NCBI RefSeq assembly: GCF_000233455.1
Contig: NZ_JH376423.1
Coordinates: 310,001 to 374,000 of the forward strand
Source: [Clostridium] citroniae WAL-17108
Lineage (GTDB): Bacteria > Bacillota > Clostridia > Lachnospirales > Lachnospiraceae
Length of the DNA: 64,000 bases
Direction: 5' to 3'
The first letter of the stretch is position 1; each line of letters starts with the position of its first letter. Shown one piece after another: positions 7,432 to 14,755 of this stretch. The notes under the pieces were generated by a model, which was not told where the DNA came from, did not search any database, and was given only the letters and a program-made list of their open reading frames with translations. Position numbers and translations under genes: made by a program.

Positions 7432-8826
7432 ATGCAGAAATTTATGGATGATACATTTATGCTGTACAATGAAACCGGGAGACGGCTTTACGAAAGCTGT
7501 AGGGAAATCCCGATCTTTGATTATCACTGTCATTTGAGTGCAAAGGAAATATACGAAAACAAAAAGCCTTCTAACCTTACAGAGCTTTGGCTGAGCGGAG
7601 ATCACTATAAGTGGAGGATCATGCGGGCACATGGTATTGAGGAAGAGATGATCACCGGAACCGCGGATGACTATGAAAAATTCCATGCTTACGCCGGAGC
7701 GCTGCAGGAGGCGGTGGGCAACCCTCTGTTCCATTGGTCCCATTTGGAACTACAGCGGTATTTTCATATAACGGATGTGCTGACAGAGAAAAACAGCAGG
7801 GTAATCTGGGACAAAGCAACTAAAGTGATGGAAGCAGAGGATTTTTCCCCCAGGTCATTAATTCTAAGATCCAATGTATATGGTCTTTGTACCACAGAAG
7901 ATCCCGCCGCTTCCTTGATTTATCACAAAAAGCTGATAGAGGAGGCATTTCCGGTAAAAGTACTTCCGGCGTTCCGGCCGGATCTGGTAATGGAAATGAC
8001 AAGGGAATCCTGGCGGGATTATATGGTGCGATTGGGACAGGCTGCGGATGTGGAAATTTCAGATCTAGGAACACTGGAGAAAGCGCTTCTGGCGCGCATG
8101 GATGTATTTGAAAAAGCAGGATGCGTTGCCTCGGATCATGGGTTTGAACAGTTTCCCTGGAGACCTGAGGGAACAGCAAAGGCGGACCGGATCATAAAAA
8201 AGGCTCTGTCAGGAGAGTGCCCTGCAAAAGATGAGATCGATGTGTTCCAGACAGAGCTGCTGATTTGGCTGGCAGAGGAATATTCCAGAAGAGGCTGGGC
8301 CATGGAACTGCATGTGGGATGTATCCGCTCCAGAAATACCAAAATGGTGAAATGCATTGGGGAAGCCACTGGATTTGACTCTGTTGGGGATTTTGGGATT
8401 GCCGTGCCGCTGGCTGCCTTTATGGACCACATGGAACAAATGGAAATGCTTCCCAAAATGATCCTCTTTTCGCTTAATAACCGGGATCTGTCAGTGCTGG
8501 CAACAATGGCGGGAAATTTTCAGAATGCCGGCATAAGGTCCAAAATACAGCTGGGCAGTGCATGGTGGTTCCAGGATCACAGGGACGGAATGGAGGAGCA
8601 GATGCGTGTGCTGGCAAATACAGGGCTTTTGGGTCATTTTATCGGTATGCTCACTGATAGCCGCAGCTATCTTTCCTATACACGCCATGAATATTTCAGG
8701 AGAATCCTCTGTAATCTGGTGGGCAGCTGGGCAGAGAAGGGGGAATTGCCTGACGATCAGGACATGCTTCAAAGAATAATTGCAAACATCTGCTTTTGGA
8801 ATGCAAAAGAATATTTTGGAGTATAG
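7432..8826 (+). CDS. uxaC: Glucuronate isomerase
   Basis: This 464-residue amidohydrolase-fold enzyme converts glucuronate to fructuronate (and galacturonate to tagaturonate). Diagnostic segments are FDYHCHLSAKEI near residue 30 with the HxH metal pair, ELHVGCIRSRN, SLNNRDLSVLATMAGNFQ, QLGSAWWFQDH and GMLTDSRSYLSYTRHEYFRRI. Full length for UxaC. It lies 44 bases after the SDR gene, with GGGGAAG before the ATG, and ends the catabolic operon. It supplies fructuronate to the SDR and UxuA enzymes upstream. Confidence 0.95.
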   Translation: MQKFMDDTFMLYNETGRRLYESCREIPIFDYHCHLSAKEIYENKKPSNLTELWLSGDHYKWRIMRAHGIEEEMITGTADDYEKFHAYAGALQEAVGNPLFHWSHLELQRYFHITDVLTEKNSRVIWDKATKVMEAEDFSPRSLILRSNVYGLCTTEDPAASLIYHKKLIEEAFPVKVLPAFRPDLVMEMTRESWRDYMVRLGQAADVEISDLGTLEKALLARMDVFEKAGCVASDHGFEQFPWRPEGTAKADRIIKKALSGECPAKDEIDVFQTELLIWLAEEYSRRGWAMELHVGCIRSRNTKMVKCIGEATGFDSVGDFGIAVPLAAFMDHMEQMEMLPKMILFSLNNRDLSVLATMAGNFQNAGIRSKIQLGSAWWFQDHRDGMEEQMRVLANTGLLGHFIGMLTDSRSYLSYTRHEYFRRILCNLVGSWAEKGELPDDQDMLQRIIANICFWNAKEYFGV

Positions 8827-8891
8827 ATATTGACTCAATAGCACAATAAAAAACAAAAAAGGATCATTTTTTTAGGAATAGTTAATAACGC

Positions 8892-8920
8892 TTGACACTA
8901 ACATGTTAATATGGTATATT
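8892..8920 (+). promoter_or_regulatory. Strong sigma-A promoter of the TRAP operon
   Basis: TTGACA (8892-8897) is a perfect -35 and TATATT (8915-8920) a near-perfect -10, with the optimal 17-base spacer. The spacer holds the operator-like palindrome, so a bound repressor would block polymerase directly. Confidence 0.82.
8898..8909. promoter_or_regulatory. Operator-like palindrome, copy 2
   Basis: CTAACATGTTAA is the exact reverse complement of the 12 bases at 2792-2803. It fills the space between the -35 and -10 of the TRAP promoter. The two identical sites, each fused to a promoter in the same pathway region, support a shared repressor, most likely the GntR protein at 3654. Confidence 0.7.
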
Positions 8921-8983
8921 AATGACAGGAGGCAATTAGACCGTGCCACTTTTACTATCTATCATTAAATGGAGGGAAAAAAG

Positions 8984-10039
8984 ATGAAAAGAAGAATTTT
9001 GATGACACTTGTATTAACAGGATGCCTGGCTTTGGCGGGCTGCGGGAGTTCTGCAAGCACCACAAGCACAACAACGGCTTCTTCGGAAAAATCAACTCAG
9101 GATTCCGGCGCATCCGCCGGGCAGGATGCAAAAAAGGTAACGATCAAATTTGGTAATACAGCCGGAGAGGATGATATCCAGACCATGGCCCTTCGCGAGG
9201 TTGCAAAACGTCTTTCAGAGGAAAGCGGCGGACGGATCGAGGCTGAGATCTATCCAAGCTCTTCACTGGGAGATACAGATGACCTGACAGAGCAGGCAAT
9301 GCAGGGAGCTGCCATCCTGACCGTATCAGATCCCAGCCGTTTGGCATCTTTTGTAAATGATTACGGTATGCTGCAGATGCCGTATATCTTTGATGATTAT
9401 ACCGGACTGGACAAGGTGATGGAAACAGAATTGTATGCACAGTGGGAAAAGGAATTTGCAGACCAGGGCATATGGCTGGTAACCTCCAACTGGTTCAGCG
9501 GCACCCGGAACTTCTGCCTTAACAAAGAAGTGAATGTACCCGCTGACCTGAACGGACAGAGGATCCGTACCATTGGTAACGATCTTTGCACAAGCTCAGT
9601 CAAAGCCATGGGCGCAGTGCCGACTCCTATGAGCTGGAGTGAGGTTTATACTTCGATTCAGCAGAAAGCACTGGATGGAGCAGAGGTTCAGACCCCTTCC
9701 TTTTACGCAACCCGTCTGTGGGAAGTGACAAAGTACATCAATAAGACGGAACATTTCCAGCTGATCGGATCCGTAGTGACAGGCACCAAATTCCGCGACA
9801 GTTTAAGTGAGGAGGACAGGGCGCTGATGGAAAAGGTTTTCCGTGAAGTAGGTACGGAATACCAGCAGAAGTGCGTTGAGCTCAGCGAGCAGTATGAGAA
9901 AGAGATGGCTGAGAAATACGGTGTGATCATTAACAATAATGTTGATATTGACGCATTTAAGGAAGCATCTGTTCCAGTATATACACAGCTTGGATATGAG
10001 GAAGTACGCAGCCAGCTGATGGAACAGATGGGAAAATAA
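8984..10039 (+). CDS. TRAP transporter solute-binding lipoprotein (DctP type)
   Basis: This 351-residue extracytoplasmic binding protein has a lipoprotein signal peptide with lipobox LAGC (Cys20), then a Ser/Thr-rich linker to about residue 50. The DctP fold follows, with LREVAKRLSEESGGRIEAEIYPSSSLGD, GTRNFCLNKEV near the conserved carboxylate-binding arginine, and LNGQRIRT. Transport is driven by ion gradient through the two membrane partners downstream. Context makes glucuronate or galacturonate the likely ligand. ATG 8984 is preferred to an in-frame ATG at 8969 because GGAGGG lies just before it and the signal peptide then starts with MKRR. Confidence 0.93.
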   Translation: MKRRILMTLVLTGCLALAGCGSSASTTSTTTASSEKSTQDSGASAGQDAKKVTIKFGNTAGEDDIQTMALREVAKRLSEESGGRIEAEIYPSSSLGDTDDLTEQAMQGAAILTVSDPSRLASFVNDYGMLQMPYIFDDYTGLDKVMETELYAQWEKEFADQGIWLVTSNWFSGTRNFCLNKEVNVPADLNGQRIRTIGNDLCTSSVKAMGAVPTPMSWSEVYTSIQQKALDGAEVQTPSFYATRLWEVTKYINKTEHFQLIGSVVTGTKFRDSLSEEDRALMEKVFREVGTEYQQKCVELSEQYEKEMAEKYGVIINNNVDIDAFKEASVPVYTQLGYEEVRSQLMEQMGK

Positions 10040-10063
10040 TGGAATGATAACGGGGGTGCCGTA

Positions 10064-10540
10064 ATGAAGAAATTCTATCGGTTATTTTGTAGGGGTGAGG
10101 AAGTGCTGAGCTGTACGCTGTTTTTTATGATGGTAGTGCTTGTTATGTGCTCAGCCCTTGCCCGATTGGTAAAGCATCCCATATCATGGAGTATTGATGT
10201 GGCGCAGCTGCTGCTGGCATGGACCTGCTTTCTTGGGGCGGACGTTGCATTCCGCCGGAATAAACTGGTTGGCCTTGACCTGTTTACACGTAAGCTGCCG
10301 GAGAAGGTTCAAAAGGCAGTGACTCTGGTCATCCAGGTGATTATGCTGGGAGCCTTGGTGATCTTTATTGTATATGGCCTCCGCCTTAGTGTAGAAAGCT
10401 GGAAGCGGTCATTCCAGACCCTTACGATCAGTTACTCGTTTGTAACCCTCAGCTTGCCGGTATCCTCTGTTTTGATGAGCATAACCGCATTGCTGAAGAT
10501 TAAAGAGTCTGTCAGCCAGCTGGTGGAAGCAAAGAAATAG
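10064..10540 (+). CDS. TRAP transporter small permease (DctQ type)
   Basis: A 158-residue membrane protein with four predicted helices (about residues 13-34, 48-65, 87-107, 123-143). The conserved stretch SWSIDVAQLLLAWTCFLGADVAFRRNKLVGLD is typical of DctQ. It lies between the binding protein and the large permease. Confidence 0.92.
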   Translation: MKKFYRLFCRGEEVLSCTLFFMMVVLVMCSALARLVKHPISWSIDVAQLLLAWTCFLGADVAFRRNKLVGLDLFTRKLPEKVQKAVTLVIQVIMLGALVIFIVYGLRLSVESWKRSFQTLTISYSFVTLSLPVSSVLMSITALLKIKESVSQLVEAKK

Positions 10541-10557
10541 AGTTTGGAGGTAGAAGT

Positions 10558-11850
10558 GTGGGAGTACTATTAATTACCTTTGTTGTCCTGTTAATCATAG
10601 GAATGCCGGTTTCTTTTGTGATCGGCCTGGCAGGTCTGGCTTTTTTTGCGGCAACTCCTGATATTCCCTTTTCCATTACAGTACAGAGGATCGTGGCCCA
10701 GACACAGTCCTACTCGTTCCTGGCCGTTCCCTTTTTTATCTTTGCAGGCAATCTGATGAATGAGTCGGGAATCACTAAAAGATTGTTGGGGCTGGCTTCT
10801 ATGCTGACGCGCAGGATGTACGGGGGAATGGCGCAGGTGTCCGTAGTGATGAGTACCTTGATGGGAGGGGTTTCCGGTTCCGCCACAGCGGACGCTGCCA
10901 TGGAGACCAGGATCTTGGGACCGGAAATGCTTAACCGCGGTTACTCAAAAGGATATATTACAGCGGTTAACTGTATGACCGGATTGATCACAGCTACAAT
11001 TCCGCCCAGTTTGGGGCTGATCCTGTATGGTTTTATCGGTGAGGTATCCATCGGCCGTCTGTTCTGTGCCGGGATGATACCGGGAGTCCTGATGATGGTG
11101 GTGCTGATGGCTACCGTGAACATCACCTGCCGGATGCACGGCTTTGAGAAGCCGAATGCTGAGACACCTAAGCTGACGAAGGATGAGCTGATTACGAATC
11201 TTAGGGAATCCATATGGGCTTTGCTGTTCCCGGTCATCTTGATCGTGGGTATCCGTTTTGGCGTGTGCACGCCTTCGGAGGCCGGAGCCTTTGCAGTATT
11301 TTACGCGATCATTGTAGGTGCGTTTGTATATCATGAGTTTACCTTTGACGGCTTTGTGAATGCGCTGTCCACCTCCATGATCGATACGGCGGCGGTTATG
11401 CTGATCGTCACCTTGTCAGGACCGTTCAGCTATTCGGTAACTTATGTGAATTTGCCCCAGGCATTGTCTACACTTATTTTTGGAATCACGGAAAATCCTC
11501 AGCTGCTGCTGATCATTATCCTGGTGTTCCTCTTTGTGATGGGAATGTTCCTGGACAGCAATGTGAATTTCCTGCTGCTGACGCCCATTTTCCTGCCAAT
11601 GGTCACAAGGCTTGGTGTTGACCCTGTCCATTTTGGCGTGCTGATGGCAACGATCGTAACAATGGGTGTTATGACACCTCCGGTGGGTTCAGCCCTGTAT
11701 ACGGTCTGCGGAATCCTGGAGTGTCCGGTGGAAGAGTATACCAAGGCGGCAATACCGTTCTTTCTGGCGATTATGCTGGAGATGATCGTACTGGTATTCC
11801 TGCCTGGAATTGTATTGTTCCTGCCGAATTTGATTTATGGTACCTATTAA
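10558..11850 (+). CDS. TRAP transporter large permease (DctM type)
   Basis: A 430-residue, roughly 12-helix permease that carries the solute with sodium or proton. SVVMSTLMGGVSGSATADAA near residue 100 and the repeated segment TPIFLPMV...GVDPVHFGVLM...GVMTPPVG near the C terminus are hallmark DctM motifs. Translation starts at GTG 10558 after GGAGG. It completes the PQM transporter; the GDSL esterase gene follows after 19 bases. Confidence 0.93.
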   Translation: MGVLLITFVVLLIIGMPVSFVIGLAGLAFFAATPDIPFSITVQRIVAQTQSYSFLAVPFFIFAGNLMNESGITKRLLGLASMLTRRMYGGMAQVSVVMSTLMGGVSGSATADAAMETRILGPEMLNRGYSKGYITAVNCMTGLITATIPPSLGLILYGFIGEVSIGRLFCAGMIPGVLMMVVLMATVNITCRMHGFEKPNAETPKLTKDELITNLRESIWALLFPVILIVGIRFGVCTPSEAGAFAVFYAIIVGAFVYHEFTFDGFVNALSTSMIDTAAVMLIVTLSGPFSYSVTYVNLPQALSTLIFGITENPQLLLIIILVFLFVMGMFLDSNVNFLLLTPIFLPMVTRLGVDPVHFGVLMATIVTMGVMTPPVGSALYTVCGILECPVEEYTKAAIPFFLAIMLEMIVLVFLPGIVLFLPNLIYGTY

Positions 11851-11869
11851 TGGCTGAGGTAAATGCTGC

Positions 11870-12499
11870 ATGAAAACAATCTTATGCTTTGGCGATTCTA
11901 ATACATTTGGAACAAATCCCAGCGGTGGGAGATGGCCTAGGGAGATCCGTTGGCCGGGAAGGCTTCAGCAGCTGCTGGGGAATGAGTTTTATGTGATCGA
12001 GGAGGGATGCGGCGGCCGCACGACCGTGTGGGAGGACAATCTGGAGCTTTACCGCAACGGACGTTCCTTTCTGCCAGTGGCCCTGGCCACCCACAAACCC
12101 CTGGACCTGGTGATCATCATGTTGGGTACAAATGATTTTAAAAGCCGGTTTAGGGTCCTTCCCTGTGATATTGCAGAGGGAATACGCCAGCTGGCTGAGC
12201 TTGTACAAAATTATACATATGGTCCTTATTATACGGTCCCCCAGATTTTGCTTGTTTCCCCAATTGTGATTGGGGAGGGGATTGAAAACAGTATCATGAC
12301 AGGTTTTACCTCTGATGCGGCAGTGCTCAGCAGGAAGCTTGCGCCTCTGGTACAAAAGGCTGCAAAAAGGCAGGATTGTTTTTACCTGAACGCTGCCGAA
12401 TATGCTGGTCCCAGTGCTGTGGACCAGCTTCATATGGAAAGAGAAGATCATATAAGGCTTGCAGAAGCCATGGCTTCAAAGGTCAGGACCATTTTATGA
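11870..12499 (+). CDS. GDSL/SGNH-family esterase
   Basis: This 209-residue hydrolase carries FGDSNTFGTNP (Ser10 nucleophile) at the N terminus, GCGGRTTVWED (block II glycine), LGTNDF (block III Asn) and DQLHMEREDH (block V Asp and His), so the whole SGNH set is present. The family includes arylesterases and carbohydrate acetylesterases. It has no signal peptide and is cotranscribed with the uronate TRAP transporter. A cytosolic deacetylase for imported oligouronides is inferred, as for the esterase at 2831. Confidence 0.82.
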   Translation: MKTILCFGDSNTFGTNPSGGRWPREIRWPGRLQQLLGNEFYVIEEGCGGRTTVWEDNLELYRNGRSFLPVALATHKPLDLVIIMLGTNDFKSRFRVLPCDIAEGIRQLAELVQNYTYGPYYTVPQILLVSPIVIGEGIENSIMTGFTSDAAVLSRKLAPLVQKAAKRQDCFYLNAAEYAGPSAVDQLHMEREDHIRLAEAMASKVRTIL

Positions 12500-12520
12500 C
12501 ACATGTAAATGGCCGCGGAT

Positions 12521-12582
12521 AAAAGCATCCCCGCCGGATTCAATGCCTATAGTATTGAAGATTCCGGCGGGGATGCTTTTTT
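12521..12582. terminator. Bidirectional terminator after the TRAP-esterase operon
   Basis: A perfect 18-bp stem runs from AAAAGCATCCCCGCC to its complement, ends in six T on the plus strand, and carries four A at the other foot. It can stop transcripts from both sides. It closes the hexuronate region. Confidence 0.92.
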
Positions 12583-12601
12583 GTGCGCCCATGGGCGCAG
12601 G

Positions 12602-12847
12602 TTATTTGCCCCAGTACAGATCAAAATTCGGATTGTTCTGAACAGAGGAAATACCTGAACTTTCAAGGGCAATGTCAGAGCACAATGTATAGATAGTTGG
12701 AAATATGTGGTAGGGACGATACCCCAGGTAGCACATGTCAAGCATTTCCATGGGAGAGTGCAAAATGGAATACCGTTCATTGATCTTTGTTAAATCATAA
12801 TCTCGCTTCAGATCATCCGCATATGTGTTACAAAACAGCAGCGGCAT
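12602..12847 (-). pseudogene. N-terminal remnant of an S8 (Csp-like) subtilase
   Basis: This 81-codon reading frame resembles only the N-terminal prodomain-like part of clostridial S8 peptidases of the Csp kind: RYSILHSP near residue 26, then YTLCSDIALESSGISSVQNN and PNFDLY. In intact proteins a glycine-rich segment and the catalytic Asp (GIIDTGIDY type) follow at once. Here the frame stops three codons after PNFDLY, and the next bases run into the terminator. No ribosome site precedes its first ATG. I read it as a deletion remnant. The family match is from memory of the pattern, so moderate confidence. Confidence 0.5.
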
Positions 12848-12878
12848 AAGGGACGGTGCTAAAAGCAGTCCTGGTAAG

Positions 12879-12950
12879 GTCCTAAAAACAATCCTGAAAA
12901 CGGTTCAGAAAAGGGTTTTGAAACGGGTTCAGAAACGGGTTCAGAAAAAG
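12879..12950. repeat. Six 12-bp imperfect tandem repeats
   Basis: Six units of 12 bases with consensus GTTCAGAAACGG run without a break; the last four are closest to each other. They lie between the subtilase remnant and the terminator of the DUF1846 gene, outside any gene I accept. Confidence 0.8.
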
Positions 12951-12992
12951 GCTGCCGCATTTACGGTCATTCAACCGTTCAAGCGACAGCCT
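12944..12992 (-). terminator. Terminator of the DUF1846 gene
   Basis: On the minus strand AGGCTGTCGC pairs with GCGGCAGCCT (one mismatch), with an inner ACGGT/ACCGT stem, followed by five T. It lies 12 bases after the stop codon at 13005. Confidence 0.85.
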
Positions 12993-13004
12993 GGCTTATG
13001 TCTG

Positions 13005-14483
13005 TTAGTGGTACAGCTTTTTATGCTCATATACAGGTTCGGAGGTAAGTTCCACACCCAGCTTTTTAAATACTTTGATATCCACGTCCGACAGCATAAC
13101 GGAGGTGTGTACCTGGCAGCCGCGCAGCTTGGGCAGCTGGGACAGGGCTTTTCTGGCAGTATCGTCCGTGGCCGCGCTCATGGACAGGGCGATCAGCACC
13201 TCGTCTGTGTGGAGCCTGGGATTCTTGCTGCCCATATACTGGATCTTTAAGGTCTGGATGGGCTCTATGGCCGAGGGGGCGATGAGATGCACATCATGGT
13301 GGATATTGCCCAGCACCTTGATGGCGTTCAGCAGCAGGGCGGCGGAGGCGCCCAGCAAAGCGCTGGTCTTACCGGTTACCAGCTGTCCGTCCTCCAGTTC
13401 CATGGCAGCGGCAGGGGAACCCAACTGCTGTGCCCGCTCCATACAGGGAGCGATCACGCGGCGCATGGCAGTGGTGATCTTTGCCTGGTTCATAAGAAGG
13501 TTGATCTTGTATACCTCATCTGAGCTGCCCTCCTCCTTGGCCAGACGGTTCAGGGCATGGTAGTAGCGGCGGATGATCTCCTGGTAGGATGCCTCCCTGC
13601 ATGCCTCGTCATCTATGATACAGAAGCCGGCCATATTTACACCCATGTCCGTGGGTGACTTGTAAGGGCTGGTGCCGTAGATTCCCTCAAATATGGCATT
13701 GAGCACAGGGAAAATGTCCACATCCCTGTTGTAGTTGACCGTTGTCTTGCCGTAGGCTTCCAGGTGGAAGGGATCGATCATATTCACGTCATTCAGATCA
13801 GCGGTGGCAGCTTCGTAGGCCAGGTTTACCGGATGCTTCAGAGGCAGGTTCCAGATGGGGAAGGTTTCAAATTTGGCATACCCGGCCTTGATCCCCCGCT
13901 TGTTTTCATGGTACAGCTGGGACAGGCAGGTAGCCATCTTGCCGCTTCCCGGGCCAGGGGCAGTGATGATCACCAGGGGTCTGGTGGTTTCTATATAGTC
14001 ATTCTTTCCAAATCCGTCATCGCTTACAATGAGGGGGATGTTGCTGGGATAGCCCTCAATGCAGTAGTGGCGGTATACCTTGATGCCCCGGTGCTCCAGC
14101 TTTATCTTAAACTGGTCAGCCCCGCCCTGGCCGCTGTACTGGGTGATCACAACACTTCCCACATACAGGCCCTTGTCGCGGAATTCCTGGATCAGACGGA
14201 GTACGTCCTCGTCATAGGTGATACCCAGGTCATGGCGCATTTTGTTTTTTTCAATGTCAGCCGCATTGATGACAATGACAATCTCAGCCTGGTCGGCCAT
14301 CTGGAGAAGCATGCGAAGCTTGCTGTCCGGTTCAAATCCCGGAAGTACCCTGGAAGCGTGATAGTCGTCAAAGAGCTTGCCCCCGAATTCCAGGTACAGC
14401 TTATCCCCAAATTCCCCGATGCGCTTCTTGATGTGTTCTGACTGCATGGTCAGATATTTGTCGTTATCAAATCCGATTTTCAT
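13005..14483 (-). CDS. DUF1846 family protein
   Basis: A 492-residue protein matching the DUF1846 family along its full length, whose function is unestablished. It begins MKIGFDNDKYL, contains the phosphate-binding-like PGPGSGKMATCLSQLYHE near residue 207, and KTSALLGASAALLLNAIK near 407. The start at 14483 gives the length usual for the family. In-frame ATGs at 14558 and 14540 lie at or before the transcription start predicted from the extended -10 at 14549-14557, so they cannot serve. AAAGGA stands just before the ATG. Monocistronic with its own terminator, divergent from purL. Confidence 0.8.
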   Translation of the reverse strand: MKIGFDNDKYLTMQSEHIKKRIGEFGDKLYLEFGGKLFDDYHASRVLPGFEPDSKLRMLLQMADQAEIVIVINAADIEKNKMRHDLGITYDEDVLRLIQEFRDKGLYVGSVVITQYSGQGGADQFKIKLEHRGIKVYRHYCIEGYPSNIPLIVSDDGFGKNDYIETTRPLVIITAPGPGSGKMATCLSQLYHENKRGIKAGYAKFETFPIWNLPLKHPVNLAYEAATADLNDVNMIDPFHLEAYGKTTVNYNRDVDIFPVLNAIFEGIYGTSPYKSPTDMGVNMAGFCIIDDEACREASYQEIIRRYYHALNRLAKEEGSSDEVYKINLLMNQAKITTAMRRVIAPCMERAQQLGSPAAAMELEDGQLVTGKTSALLGASAALLLNAIKVLGNIHHDVHLIAPSAIEPIQTLKIQYMGSKNPRLHTDEVLIALSMSAATDDTARKALSQLPKLRGCQVHTSVMLSDVDIKVFKKLGVELTSEPVYEHKKLYH

Positions 14484-14548
14484 TTCCTTTGTAGTCTCCC
14501 TGTCCTTGGGCGTTATGAAAACACCCTGATTTAATCGCATACCTTTCA

Positions 14549-14557
14549 AGTATATCA
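14549..14557 (-). promoter_or_regulatory. Extended -10 promoter of the DUF1846 gene
   Basis: On the minus strand TGATATACT forms an extended -10 (TGn plus TATACT, the hexamer at 14549-14554). No good -35 is visible. The start would be near 14542, which supports ATG 14483 as the true start. Confidence 0.5.
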
Positions 14558-14647
14558 CAACTTGTTCATATGTGCCATAGATAGATTCCCATGATTATCA
14601 GTATTATTTATAAGAAGAGGCCGGATAAATAATTAAATATATTAATT

Positions 14648-14676
14648 TTACTAATCTATAATATTTGTGGTATGAT
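14648..14676 (+). promoter_or_regulatory. Promoter of purL
   Basis: A weak -35 TTACTA (14648-14653), a 17-base spacer and TATGAT (14671-14676) with TGG in front give an extended -10 promoter. Transcription would start near 14683. Confidence 0.5.
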
Positions 14677-14686
14677 AAGGACAGAT

Positions 14687-14707
14687 AAAAGGGCGTCTGC
14701 CCTTTTT
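14687..14707. other. Compact hairpin at the 5' end of the purL leader
   Basis: AAAAGGGC and GCCCTTTTT pair perfectly around a 4-base loop. It looks like a minimal intrinsic terminator, yet begins about four bases after the predicted start, too close for ordinary attenuation. It may stabilise the 5' end or stop antisense transcripts. Confidence 0.5.
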
Positions 14708-14755
14708 GTGCCGCGATAAATAAAAGAGGTCATGAAACAAGCAGGAGGTTGCTAA

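Noticed and set aside
12879-12950. Possible CRISPR array
   Set aside because: The units are 12 bp, adjacent and without unique spacers, and no cas gene is near.
12825-13250. Open frame on the plus strand with a VLKT/VQKR repeat
   Set aside because: It runs antisense through the terminator and end of the DUF1846 gene. The repeat is the translation of the 12-bp array, there is no ribosome site, and the rest has no family pattern.
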